Assembly (NCBI RefSeq): GCF_036924515.1
Contig: NZ_JAZHRR010000001.1
Coordinates: 777,001 to 841,000 of the forward strand
Source of the DNA: Bradyrhizobium sp. AZCC 1610
Lineage (GTDB): Bacteria; Pseudomonadota; Alphaproteobacteria; Rhizobiales; Xanthobacteraceae
Reading direction: 5' to 3'
DNA length: 64,000 bases
Below the pieces are notes generated by a model. The model made no database searches. It saw only the letters and a program-made list of their open reading frames with translations, and was not told where the DNA came from. A program made the position numbers and the translations under genes. Shown piece by piece: positions 1 to 7,975 of the stretch (position 1 is its first letter; each line of letters starts with the position of its first letter).

Positions 1-437
1 ACGAGTGGGTCGTTCTCGCCAACGCCTATGTCGATCTCGGTACCTGGTGGTGCATCACCCCGTTCATCGGCGCCGGCGTCGGCGGCGCGCGGGTCGCGAT
101 CAACGGTTTCACTGACGCGGGCATTGCCAACAATGGCGGCGGTGCGCTGCCGGGTCTCGCCTTTGGCGACAACGTCGCGAAGTGGAATTTCGCCTGGGCC
201 GCGCATGCCGGTCTCGCCTACAGGGTCACGCCGAACTTCACCGTCGAACTCGCCTATCGCTATCTCGACATGGGCGACGGTCTGACCGGCGACTTGCGGA
301 CCTTCGACGGCAGCGGTGTCAACACCATCAACCCGATGACCTTCAAGAACATCACTTCGCATGACCTGAAGCTCGGCGTGCGTTGGGATCTGACCAGCCC
401 GCAGGTTTACGCGCCGCCGCTAATGCGCAAAGGTTAA
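1..437 (+). CDS. Outer-membrane beta-barrel protein, C-terminal part (start lies before the window)
   Basis: The reading frame is open from base 3 to a TAA at 435-437 and gives about 144 residues. The pattern is that of an outer-membrane beta barrel: short amphipathic stretches alternating hydrophobic and polar residues, rich in Gly, Tyr, Phe and Trp, such as TPFIGAGVGGARV, FAWAAHAGLAYRV and FTVELAYRYLDMG, with a final strand HDLKLGVRWDL. These match the Omp25/Omp31-like surface antigens that rhizobia carry in many copies. The protein ends in a short tail (YAPPLMRKG) rather than the usual terminal Phe, so the exact family is uncertain. A second barrel gene follows on the same strand about 210 bases later. 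Its likely job is structural or pore-like in the outer membrane. Confidence 0.75.
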   Translation, partial: EWVVLANAYVDLGTWWCITPFIGAGVGGARVAINGFTDAGIANNGGGALPGLAFGDNVAKWNFAWAAHAGLAYRVTPNFTVELAYRYLDMGDGLTGDLRTFDGSGVNTINPMTFKNITSHDLKLGVRWDLTSPQVYAPPLMRKG

Positions 438-648
438 TCGCGACTGCCATTCGTTAACGTTGCCGAACGGCGCGGGCACTTCCCGCGCCGTTTGCTTTTG
501 GTGCATGGCGATGCGGGAGCTGCGGCGGGCGAAAAATGTTTGCCGGCTTTCCGACAAGATCTTGCCTAATCGGTGCACGCGACAACGATTGGTTAAGGTT
601 AACAGGCGATGATCAACGCAGGTTCAGAGTGTCCGATGGAGCGTTGCG

Positions 649-1476
649 ATGCGTCGATTTTTGCTGGTGGCGGTGATGGGCGGAGCGGTGACCGGCGCTC
701 AGGCGGCTGATATGCCGGACTTGCCGTTTCTCCGCGGCAGTTTCACCGACGGGCTGAGCAGAAGCAGCGTCAACTGGTCGGGCGTCTATATCGGAGGCCA
801 CGCCGCGCACGGCGCTGCGGATATGGACTTCACCAACTCCGGCCAGGACCTGCTCGCCAAGCTTCTGAACAATCTCGACCTGGAATCGGAGTTCAATATT
901 TCGCAATGGCCTCTGCTCGGCAAGGCCCATATGCAGAACAGCGGCTTCGGCGGGTTCGTCGGCTATAATTTTCAGTGGAGCGAGGCCATCATTGGTCTGG
1001 AGCTGAACTATACCCATGGCAACTTCTTCGGAGCCTCGAGCGGCTCCCAGGCCCGGTCGTTCCAGTATCCTACTGATTACGTGTCGACGGCTGTCGTGTC
1101 CTCGAGCGCCTCGATGAAGCTCACCGATTACGGCTCGCTGCGCGTACGTGGCGCATACGCATTCGACAGCTTCCTGCCTTATGGATTTGTCGGCGTCGCA
1201 CTGGGGCAGGCGAATATCAATCGCAGGGCTGATGCTGCCATTAACTATCGATATGTCGGCTCGGCCGTTCCACCGCTTCCCGATTACTCGGGGGCCTACA
1301 GCCTGACTGACGACAAGAACTCTCATTTCGTATGGGGCTTCGCCGGCGGTCTCGGCGTCGACGTGATGCTGTATTCGGGTCTCTTCCTGCGCGCCGAATG
1401 GGAGTATCTCCGGTTCACCACGAAGGTCGATACCACCGTCAACACGGTGCGCGCGGGCGTGGGTTATAAATTCTGA
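649..1476 (+). CDS. Outer-membrane beta-barrel protein (Omp25/Omp31-like)
   Basis: 275 residues. The N-terminus MRRFLLVAVMGGAVTG followed by AQAADM is a Sec signal peptide with cleavage probably after AQA. After a short linker the motif NWSGVYIGGHAAHG begins the barrel; W-x-G-x-Y-x-G-x-x-x-G is the typical first strand of the porin/opacity-like family in rhizobia. Further strands (FGGFVGYNFQW, IIGLELNYTHG, LRVRGAYAF, LPYGFVGVALG, FLRAEWEYLRF) lead to the last strand VRAGVGYKF, which ends in the canonical terminal Phe recognised by the BAM machinery. It is likely a surface-exposed outer-membrane protein. The neighbouring partial gene is of the same general class, but the sequences seen are not close copies. 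No specific substrate can be assigned. Confidence 0.85.
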   Translation: MRRFLLVAVMGGAVTGAQAADMPDLPFLRGSFTDGLSRSSVNWSGVYIGGHAAHGAADMDFTNSGQDLLAKLLNNLDLESEFNISQWPLLGKAHMQNSGFGGFVGYNFQWSEAIIGLELNYTHGNFFGASSGSQARSFQYPTDYVSTAVVSSSASMKLTDYGSLRVRGAYAFDSFLPYGFVGVALGQANINRRADAAINYRYVGSAVPPLPDYSGAYSLTDDKNSHFVWGFAGGLGVDVMLYSGLFLRAEWEYLRFTTKVDTTVNTVRAGVGYKF

Positions 1477-1561
1477 TCGCGCCGGATGCAGCGGCGTCCG
1501 GACGCCGTTGACAGATTTGCCGCCGCCTGTTGCAGTGTCGCCGTAACGAGGGCAGCGGCAC

Positions 1562-2152
1562 ATGAAAGTCTACGGCGATACCAATTCCGGCAATTGCCTC
1601 AAGGTGAAGTGGGTGTGCGATCATCTCGCGGTGCCCTACACCTGGATAGCGGTCGATACGCTCAAGGGCGAGACGCGGACCGCGGAGTTCCTCAAGCTCA
1701 ACGGCGCCGGGCAGGTGCCAGCGATCGAACTCGATGACGGCCGTACGCTGGCGCAATCCAATGCCATCATCCGTTATCTCGCGCGCGGTTCTCATCTCAT
1801 TCCGCAGGATGCGTTCGCGGCAGGGAAGATGGACGAGTGGCTGTTCTGGGAGCAGTACAGCCATGAGCCGTACATCGCCGTCTGCCGCTTCCAGATGTTC
1901 TATCTGAAGAAGCCGGTTTCCGACCTCGATCCCGACAAGGTCAAGCGTGGCTATACGGCGCTGGCGCGGATGGAGCATCAGCTTGCCATCACGCCATTTC
2001 TGGTGGGCGACGCCGTCACGCTCGCCGACCTATCGCTGCTGGCCTATACGCGCGTGGCGCATGAAGGCGGCTTTCATCTCGACGGCTACGCCGCGGTGCG
2101 CCGCTGGATCGGCGCGACCGAAAAAGTCCTCGGCCTGCCGCCGGCGCGCTGA
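1562..2152 (+). CDS. Glutathione S-transferase family protein
   Basis: 196 residues with a two-domain GST layout. Residues 1-75 form a thioredoxin-like domain: start MKVYGDTNSGNC, possible catalytic Ser9 or Cys12, the cis-proline segment QVPAIEL with Pro53, and the glutathione-binding SNAI around Ser66. Residues 85-196 form the helical domain with the N-capping-box region TLADLSLLAYTRVA. This class usually conjugates or reduces electrophiles with glutathione in the cytosol; no substrate can be read from the sequence. The ATG at 1562 is chosen because the fold starts immediately there. A GNAT gene follows 17 bases downstream on the same strand, so the two are probably cotranscribed. Confidence 0.88.
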   Translation: MKVYGDTNSGNCLKVKWVCDHLAVPYTWIAVDTLKGETRTAEFLKLNGAGQVPAIELDDGRTLAQSNAIIRYLARGSHLIPQDAFAAGKMDEWLFWEQYSHEPYIAVCRFQMFYLKKPVSDLDPDKVKRGYTALARMEHQLAITPFLVGDAVTLADLSLLAYTRVAHEGGFHLDGYAAVRRWIGATEKVLGLPPAR

Positions 2153-2169
2153 CTTCACTGGAAATCGTC

Positions 2170-2640
2170 ATGTCTGCCGTCTCAGAGGTCGCCATCCGCC
2201 GTGCCCGCCGCGACGACATAGGTGCCATCGTCGCCATGCTGGCGGACGATCCGCTCGGCGGTGCCCGGGAGCGGATCGAAGACCCGCTGCCGCAATCCTA
2301 TTACACGGCGTTCGAAACGCTACAGCGCGACCCGAATATCTTCCTCGTCGTCGCCGAGGACGGCGAGGGCGCCGTCGTCGGTTGCCTGCAGCTATGCATT
2401 CTGCCGGGGCTGAGCTCGCAGGGCGCCTCGCGCGGCCTGATCGAGGATGTCCGCGTTGCCAAACACTGCCGCAGCCGCGGCATCGGCGAGCAGATGGTGC
2501 AGTGGGCGGTTGCCGAAGCGCGAGCGAACGGATGCAAACTGGTCGAACTGCTGACACATCATACCCGCGTCGATGCGCAACGATTTTACGAGCGGCTGGG
2601 CTTTGCGCGCAGCCATGTCGGCTTGACCTTGCGATTTTGA
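2170..2640 (+). CDS. GNAT-family N-acetyltransferase
   Basis: 156 residues. The fold signature is complete: beta strands EVAIRRARRDD and IFLVVAEDGEGAVVGCLQL, then strand 4 IEDVRVAKHCRSRGIGEQMV carrying the acetyl-CoA pyrophosphate loop R-x-x-G-x-G at residues 101-106. Motif B follows near the end (HTRVDAQRFYERLGF). Such enzymes move an acetyl group from acetyl-CoA to an amine of a small molecule or protein. The length and the C-terminal YERLGF suggest a small-molecule or amino-acid N-acetyltransferase, but the acceptor is unknown. It lies 17 bases after the GST gene and is followed by an intergenic repeat rather than another gene. Confidence 0.88.
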   Translation: MSAVSEVAIRRARRDDIGAIVAMLADDPLGGARERIEDPLPQSYYTAFETLQRDPNIFLVVAEDGEGAVVGCLQLCILPGLSSQGASRGLIEDVRVAKHCRSRGIGEQMVQWAVAEARANGCKLVELLTHHTRVDAQRFYERLGFARSHVGLTLRF

Positions 2641-2644
2641 TCGC

Positions 2645-2726
2645 CATAGCGTTTTCGAGCGAAGCATGCCCTCGGACTTGATCCGGGGTGGAATCCGGCT
2701 CGCGTAAAGAAACGCGTCAGAATAAA
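2645..2726. repeat. Intergenic repeat family A, copy 1
   Basis: This element begins with CATAGCGTTTTCGAGCGAAG and ends with an ACGCGTCAGAATAAA-like tail. The same framework recurs at 9451-9512 and 58790-58875 in this window (CGTTTTC-AGCGAAG ... GGTTCGCGT-AAGAAAACGCGTCAAA). It sits just after a stop codon in each case. It is a dispersed noncoding element; a REP-like or former mobile origin is inference. Confidence 0.7.
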
Positions 2727-2896
2727 GGTCAGCCGACTGCGGTTGAAGCGTATTTGCTATGAATGCTGAGGTAGTCGTCACTCTACGATCCGGTTAACAA
2801 CCGATAAACTACGCGTGCGTCCGTGATTTTACGGACCGGAACGTCTCCGCTATGCCGACGTCTCCCATAGGGCTTGGGGCAGCTTGGGGATTTCCG

Positions 2897-3091
2897 ATGA
2901 AAAGATATTCGATTGTCCGGATCGGAAGCGAATATGTCGTGCAGGCCGGAGAGACCAGCATTTTGAAGGTCTCGAGCCGGCGGGAGGCCGACAAACTGGT
3001 CGTCGACGCCGCCGAACTTCTGCAGCAAGAGCCGGTGCCTTCCGAGAGCGAACACCCATCAATCGAGCGTCAGGCTCCCGAAGTTTCTTGA
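2897..3091 (+). CDS. Small conserved-looking hypothetical protein
   Basis: 64 residues when started at the ATG at 2897, which follows a GGGGA ribosome-binding-like stretch. An upstream in-frame ATG at 2852 would add 15 less plausible residues. The sequence begins MKRYSIVRIGSEYVVQAG and continues with a short beta-type hairpin (TSILKVSSRREADKLVVDAA) and an acidic, Pro/Glu-rich tail. This resembles short alphaproteobacterial proteins of unknown role, but I do not recognise a named family. Its stop codon overlaps the -35 element of the serC promoter, so it is not in the serC transcript driven from there. Confidence 0.55.
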   Translation: MKRYSIVRIGSEYVVQAGETSILKVSSRREADKLVVDAAELLQQEPVPSESEHPSIERQAPEVS

Positions 3092-3116
3092 CGATCGGGC
3101 CGGTTTACCTTATGCA
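3088..3116 (+). promoter_or_regulatory. Predicted sigma-70 promoter of serC-serA
   Basis: TTGACG (3088-3093) and TATGCA (3111-3116) are separated by exactly 17 bases. Transcription would start near 3123, a few bases before the first hairpin of the serC leader, which is where that leader should begin. The -10 box is weak, so the call rests mainly on the -35 box, the spacing and the position. Confidence 0.5.
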
Positions 3117-3122
3117 CCGCGG

Positions 3123-3170
3123 CGGGACACCTCCCCCCAACGGGAGGCTTACTATCTGGAAGGATAGATC
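3123..3170 (+). promoter_or_regulatory. serC RNA leader (two hairpins, Shine-Dalgarno in the second)
   Basis: Two adjacent hairpins precede the serC ATG. Hairpin 1 pairs CCTCCC (3130-3135) with GGGAGG (3142-3147) across a six-base loop. Hairpin 2 pairs CTATC (3152-3156) with GATAG (3163-3167), and its loop TGGAAG plus the first stem base forms the ribosome-binding site GGAAGG at 3158-3163. The start codon follows three bases after the stem. This two-hairpin layout next to serC matches the serC RNA motif described by comparative genomics in alphaproteobacteria. A role in translation initiation is the published proposal; the ligand or signal is unknown. Confidence 0.75.
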
Positions 3171-4343
3171 ATGACCGTAGCGAAGCCCGCTTCGCGGCCT
3201 AACGTGCCGCATTTTTCCTCCGGCCCCTGTGCCAAGCGCCCCGGCTGGAATCCCCAAAATCTCAAGGACGCTGCCCTCGGCCGCTCGCACCGCGCGAAGG
3301 TCGGCAAAGCCAAGCTCAAGCTTGCGATCGAACTGACGCGCGAAGTGCTTGAAGTCCCCGCCGACTACAAGATCGGCATCGTGCCGGCGTCCGATACCGG
3401 CGCGGTCGAAATGGCGCTGTGGTCGCTGCTCGGCGCGCGCCCCGTCACGACGATCGCCTGGGAATCCTTCGGCGAGGGCTGGGTCAGCGACATCGTCAAG
3501 GAATTGAAGCTGAACGACGTCACCAAGCTGCATGCCGGCTATGGCGATCTTCCCGATCTCGCCAAGGTCGATCAGGCTTCCGACATCGTCTTCACCTGGA
3601 ACGGCACCACCTCGGGCGTGCGTGTGCCGGACGCCGACTGGATCAGCGCGACCCGCGAAGGCCTCACCATCTGCGACGCGACGTCGGCCGCCTTTGCGCA
3701 AGCACTCGATTTCGCAAAACTCGATGTGGTGACGTTCTCCTGGCAGAAGGCGCTGGGCGGCGAAGCCGCGCACGGCATGCTGATCCTTTCGCCGCGCGCG
3801 GTGGAGCGGCTGGAGACCTACAAGCCGGCCTGGCCGCTGCCGAAGATTTTCCGTCTGACCAAGGGCGGCAAGCTCAACCAGGGCATCTTCGAAGGCGAGA
3901 CCATCAACACGCCGTCGATGCTGTGCGTCGAGGATTATCTCGATGCGCTGAACTGGGCAAAATCGATCGGCGGCCTCAAGGCCCTGATCGCGCGCGCCGA
4001 CGCCAACACCAAGGTGCTTTCGGACTGGAAGGCGAAGACGCCGTGGATCGATTTCCTGGCGAAGGATGCCTCGATCCGTTCCAACACCTCGGTGTGCCTG
4101 AAGTTCACAGATCCCGCGATCACCTCACTTAACGCGGACGCGCAGGCCGAGTTCTCCAAGAAGCTCGTGGCTCTCGTGGAGAAGGAAGGCGCCGGTTACG
4201 ACTTCGCCTATTACCGCGATGCGCCGGCGGGCTTGCGGATCTGGTGCGGCGCCACCGTGGAAGCCTCCGACGTCGCGCTGCTGACGCAGTGGATCGACTG
4301 GGCGTTCGCCGAGACCAGGGCCGCGCTGCCGAAGGCCGCTTAA
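3171..4343 (+). CDS. serC: Phosphoserine aminotransferase
   Basis: 390 residues, the longer alphaproteobacterial form. It transfers the amino group of glutamate to 3-phosphohydroxypyruvate, giving 3-phosphoserine in serine biosynthesis, and in many bacteria also acts in pyridoxal-phosphate synthesis. The start [16 protein letters not shown] is the phosphate- and substrate-binding entry typical of this class. [17 protein letters not shown] carries the PLP-binding Lys at about residue 193, and [12 protein letters not shown] is also typical. The protein is a cytosolic fold-type I aminotransferase. It is preceded by the serC RNA leader and followed, after a 100-base palindromic repeat, by serA, the enzyme that makes its substrate. 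Confidence 0.95.
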   Translation: MTVAKPASRPNVPHFSSGPCAKRPGWNPQNLKDAALGRSHRAKVGKAKLKLAIELTREVLEVPADYKIGIVPASDTGAVEMALWSLLGARPVTTIAWESFGEGWVSDIVKELKLNDVTKLHAGYGDLPDLAKVDQASDIVFTWNGTTSGVRVPDADWISATREGLTICDATSAAFAQALDFAKLDVVTFSWQKALGGEAAHGMLILSPRAVERLETYKPAWPLPKIFRLTKGGKLNQGIFEGETINTPSMLCVEDYLDALNWAKSIGGLKALIARADANTKVLSDWKAKTPWIDFLAKDASIRSNTSVCLKFTDPAITSLNADAQAEFSKKLVALVEKEGAGYDFAYYRDAPAGLRIWCGATVEASDVALLTQWIDWAFAETRAALPKAA

Positions 4344-4357
4344 CTCATCCACTTAGC

Positions 4358-4458
4358 CGTCGTCCCGGCCAAGCGAAGCGCGAGCCGGGACCCATAACCA
4401 CAGCACGGAGTATGGGTCCCGGCTCTACGCGCCAAGAGGCGCTTCGGCCGGGACGACG
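4358..4458. repeat. Long palindromic repeat between serC and serA
   Basis: The arms CGTCGTCCCGGCC (4358-4370) and GGCCGGGACGACG (4446-4458) are exact reverse complements, and an inner pair (GCCGGGACCCATA / TATGGGTCCCGGC) continues the fold. It is a REP-like element related to the CCCGG-rich family C elsewhere in the window. Placed inside an apparent operon, it could stabilise or attenuate the upstream mRNA; that is inference. Confidence 0.8.
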
Positions 4459-4483
4459 TTTCGATTTCCCAAAGGAACATCAG

Positions 4484-6073
4484 ATGTCAAAACCCAAAGT
4501 TCTCATTTCCGACGCGCTCTCACCGGCCGCCGTGCAAATCTTCAAAGACCGCGGCATCGAGGTCGACTTCCAACCCAATCTCGGCAAGGACAAGGACAAG
4601 CTCGCCGAGATCATCGGCAATTACGACGGCCTTGCGATCCGTTCCGCGACCAAGGCGACGGCCAAGATCATCGAGAAAGCAACGAAGCTGAAGGTGATCG
4701 GCCGCGCCGGCATCGGCGTCGACAACGTCGAAATCCCGGCGGCCACCGCCAAGGGCATCATCGTGATGAATACGCCGTTCGGCAATTCGATCACGACCGC
4801 CGAGCACGCCATCACGCTGATGCTGGCGCTGGCGCGTGAAATTCCGCAGGCCGACACCTCTACCCAGGCCGGCAAGTGGGAGAAGAACCGCTTCATGGGC
4901 GTCGAAATCACCGCCAAGACGCTGGGCGTGATCGGTTGTGGCAATATCGGCGCGATCGTCGCCGACCGCGCGCTGGGCCTGCGCATGAAGGTGATCGCGT
5001 TCGATCCGTTCCTGTCGCCGGAACGCGCCAAGGACATCGGGGTCGAGAAGGTCGAGCTCGACGAACTACTCAAGCGCGCCGATTTTATCACGCTGCACAC
5101 GCCGCTGACCGAAAAGACCAGGAACATTATCGACGCGGCGGCGCTCGCCAAGATGAAGAAGGGCGTGCGGATCATCAACTGCGCCCGTGGCGGCCTGGTC
5201 GACGAGCAGGCGCTGGTCGATGCGCTGAATTCCAGGCATGTCGCCGGCGCTGCCTTCGACGTGTTCGTCGAGGAGCCCGCCACCAACAACGTGCTGTTCG
5301 GCCATCCCAACGTGATCTGCACGCCGCATCTCGGCGCCGCCACCACGGAAGCGCAGGAGAACGTCGCCCTTCAGGTCGCCGAGCAGATGTCCGACTATCT
5401 GCTGACCGGCGCGATCTCGAACGCGGTGAATTTTCCGTCGATCACGGCCGAAGAAGCGCCGAAGCTGAAGCCGTTCATCGAACTCGCCGAAAAGCTCGGC
5501 TCATTCGCGGGTCAGCTCACCGAGAGCGGAATTCTCAAGGTTCAGATCACCTATGAGGGACACGTCGCCGAGATGAAGATCAAGGCAATCACCTCGGCGG
5601 TGCTGTCGGGCCTGTTGCGGCCGATGCTGGGCGACGTCAACGTGGTCTCCGCGCCGGTCGTCGCGAAAGAGCGCGGCATGGTGGTGGACGAAATCGTGCG
5701 CGCGGCGCAGAGCGATTACGAAAGCCTGATCACCGTCACCGTCACCACCGAGCGGCAGGAACGCTCGGTGTCCGGCACGGTCTATCACGACGGCAAGCCG
5801 CGGCTGGTCGACATCAAGGGCATCCGGGTCGACGCCGAATTCGGCAAGTCGATGATCTATGTCACCAACGAGGACAAGCCCGGCTTCATCGGCAGCTTCG
5901 CCGGCCTGCTCGGCGATGCCAAGATCAACATCGCCACCTTCCATCTCGGCCGCACCAAGCAGGGCGGCGACGCCATCGCGCTGGTCGAGATCGACGGGCC
6001 GGTCCCGGCGGACGTGCTCGCCAAGGTGCAGGCACTGCCGCAGGTGAAGCAGGCCAAGGCGCTGGTGTTCTAA
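4484..6073 (+). CDS. serA: D-3-phosphoglycerate dehydrogenase
   Basis: 529 residues from the ATG at 4484, which is preceded by AAAGGAA; the longer upstream frame only reads through the repeat. It oxidises 3-phosphoglycerate with NAD, the first step of serine synthesis. Domains in order: split substrate-binding domain; NAD-binding Rossmann domain with GCGNIG at residues 151-156 and the 2-hydroxyacid triad Arg235 (NCARGG), Glu264 (VEEP) and His282 (PHLGAAT); an intervening allosteric domain at about 320-450; and a C-terminal ACT domain (VTNEDKPGFIGSFAGLLGD) that usually senses serine. This is the long, allosterically controlled type. It pairs with serC just upstream. Confidence 0.95.
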   Translation: MSKPKVLISDALSPAAVQIFKDRGIEVDFQPNLGKDKDKLAEIIGNYDGLAIRSATKATAKIIEKATKLKVIGRAGIGVDNVEIPAATAKGIIVMNTPFGNSITTAEHAITLMLALAREIPQADTSTQAGKWEKNRFMGVEITAKTLGVIGCGNIGAIVADRALGLRMKVIAFDPFLSPERAKDIGVEKVELDELLKRADFITLHTPLTEKTRNIIDAAALAKMKKGVRIINCARGGLVDEQALVDALNSRHVAGAAFDVFVEEPATNNVLFGHPNVICTPHLGAATTEAQENVALQVAEQMSDYLLTGAISNAVNFPSITAEEAPKLKPFIELAEKLGSFAGQLTESGILKVQITYEGHVAEMKIKAITSAVLSGLLRPMLGDVNVVSAPVVAKERGMVVDEIVRAAQSDYESLITVTVTTERQERSVSGTVYHDGKPRLVDIKGIRVDAEFGKSMIYVTNEDKPGFIGSFAGLLGDAKINIATFHLGRTKQGGDAIALVEIDGPVPADVLAKVQALPQVKQAKALVF

Positions 6074-6243
6074 CTGCGCGTCATCCCCCTGTGAGGGATT
6101 GCTTATCCGTCGCCGCGGTCCCGCCGCGGCGACGCCGCAGATAAACTTCAATCGAACCGGTTCCTTCCTCGCCGCGTCTCATGACCGGGAGTGGTGGGCG
6201 TCTTTGCGCGTCGCCGTCCAGCGAGCGGTTCAGGAGGGTATCC

Positions 6244-7905
6244 ATGCGATTGATTACGAATGGTTTTTTAACGACGAGCCTCGTCGTGTTCACGGCGCTT
6301 GCCGCCGGCCCGGTGCGGGCGGCGGACGTGGCCGCCAGTTCAGCGGTCGATGCCGTCACCGTCTATCCCGATGGCGCCAGCGTCACGCGGATCATCTCGC
6401 TCGACCTGTCGGCCGGCGAGAATTCGGCCGTTCTCAAGGATTTTCCGCTCACGCTGGATCCGTCGTCGCTCAGGGTCGAGGGCGAGGCGGGCGCAAAACT
6501 CACCATTGGCGCGATCGACGCAAAGCCGCCGCGCGCGGCATCGCCGGTCAACCTGCCCGAACTCGACAAGCGCATTGAGGCGCTGAAGGACGAGCGCGTC
6601 AATCTGCAGGGCGCGATCGATGCGGCGACCGCCCGGCGCAAATTTGCCGAGCGATTTGCGGATATCTCTCCGGCCGGAATCGGCGACAAGGGCGAGGCGC
6701 GGCCGATCGCCGAATGGCGCGCGGCCTTTGCCGCGGTCGGCGACGAAATCGCCAGCGCCGATACAGCCATTCGCGACGCCGTGCGCAAGCAGCGCGAACT
6801 CGACCGCGAAATCGCGCGTCTCGAACAGGACCGGGCGCAAAAGCCGCCGAGCAAGCTGGAAGTCAAGATCGAGCTCGCGGCGGCAGCCGCAACGAAAGCA
6901 ACGCTGCGCGTGACCTATGCGGTGCGCAACGCGCGCTGGACGCCGCTCTATGACGCCCGTCTCGACACCGGCGCCAAGGATCGCAAGCCCGCGCTCGAAC
7001 TGGTGCGCCGCGCCGAAATCACCCAGGCGACCGGTGAGGACTGGTCCAATGTCGCGCTCAGCGTCTCGACCGTGCGAACCGCGCGCGGCGGCAACGCGCC
7101 CGATCTCAATTCGCTGATTGTGCAATATCCGCAACCGCCACGTCCTGCCCAGTCGGCCAGCGGCGGCTTGATGAATAATGCAAAACCGCTGCTGCGCTCA
7201 GCACCGGCGCCCCAGGTAGCGGAGGCGCTCGCCGGGAAGGCCGAAGAACAGCAGGCTACAGCCGATGTCAGCGGCTTCCAGGTGGTGTTCAGGATTCCCG
7301 GTCGCGTCAGCCTCGGCGCCAGCGAAGGGGCCAAGAGCCTGCGCGTCTCCAGTGCGAGCATCGCGCCCGATCTGGCGGTACGCGCCGTGCCGGTGATGAA
7401 TCCGACCGCATTCCTCGAAGCGAGCTTCAAGCAGAGCGAGGACGCGCCACTGCTGCCGGGCCGGGTCGCGATCTATCGCGACGGCGTGTTCGTCGGCCGC
7501 GGCCAGATGGCTGCCGCCGGCAAGGACGAAACCGTGCGGCTCGGGTTCGGCGCCGACGACAAGATCAAGATCGAACGCGCCGTCCTCAAGCGCAACGAGG
7601 GGTCGGCCGGCCTGATCGTGACGTCGAAGACCGACGAGCGTTCGTTCAAGACGACGATCCGCAACGGCCATGATTTCCCGATCAGGATCGCGATCGAGGA
7701 CCAGTTGCCGGTCAGCGAGAACGAGGACATCGTGGTCGAGATGCTGTCGTCCACGACGACTCCGACCGCGAGCAATCTGCGTGACAAACGCGGCGTGCTG
7801 GAGTGGGCTTTTGAGGCCAAGCCTGGTGAGGTCAGGGACATCAACTTCGCCTGGCGGATACGCTGGCCCAAGGACAAGGGCGTCGTGATGGTGCCGGCGG
7901 GGTGA
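6244..7905 (+). CDS. DUF4139-domain exported protein (MuiA/mucoidy-inhibitor-like)
   Basis: 553 residues. The ATG at 6244 is chosen because AGGAGGG lies a few bases upstream and the protein then opens with a signal peptide (MRLITNGFLTTSLVVFTALAA, cleavage near VRAAD). The N-terminal part (SSAVDAVTVYPDGASVTR) is the DUF4140-type domain. A coiled-coil middle (ELDKRIEALKDERVNLQ and RKQRELDREIARLEQDR) follows, then the DUF4139 domain from about residue 210 (TLRVTYAVRNARWTPLYDARLD) to a beta-rich end (WAFEAKPGEVRDINFAWRIRWP). The family is widespread and is named after a mucoidy-inhibitor homologue; its biochemical role is unknown. It probably sits in the periplasm or outer surface. It faces a convergent phytase-like gene across a hairpin. 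Confidence 0.85.
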   Translation: MRLITNGFLTTSLVVFTALAAGPVRAADVAASSAVDAVTVYPDGASVTRIISLDLSAGENSAVLKDFPLTLDPSSLRVEGEAGAKLTIGAIDAKPPRAASPVNLPELDKRIEALKDERVNLQGAIDAATARRKFAERFADISPAGIGDKGEARPIAEWRAAFAAVGDEIASADTAIRDAVRKQRELDREIARLEQDRAQKPPSKLEVKIELAAAAATKATLRVTYAVRNARWTPLYDARLDTGAKDRKPALELVRRAEITQATGEDWSNVALSVSTVRTARGGNAPDLNSLIVQYPQPPRPAQSASGGLMNNAKPLLRSAPAPQVAEALAGKAEEQQATADVSGFQVVFRIPGRVSLGASEGAKSLRVSSASIAPDLAVRAVPVMNPTAFLEASFKQSEDAPLLPGRVAIYRDGVFVGRGQMAAAGKDETVRLGFGADDKIKIERAVLKRNEGSAGLIVTSKTDERSFKTTIRNGHDFPIRIAIEDQLPVSENEDIVVEMLSSTTTPTASNLRDKRGVLEWAFEAKPGEVRDINFAWRIRWPKDKGVVMVPAG

Positions 7906-7932
7906 GGCGATGTTGGAGCGACGCACGGTCGA

Positions 7933-7962
7933 CCCTCTCCCCGCGAAAGGGCGGGGAGAGGG
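7933..7962. terminator. Hairpin between convergent genes
   Basis: CCCTCTCCCCGC (7933-7944) pairs perfectly with GCGGGGAGAGGG (7951-7962) across a six-base loop. It lies in the 70-base gap between two converging genes, where a bidirectional terminator is expected. There is no T-run, and this GC-rich stem also resembles a common repeat of these genomes, so termination is inferred. Confidence 0.5.
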
Positions 7963-7975
7963 AGAAGGGGCAGCG

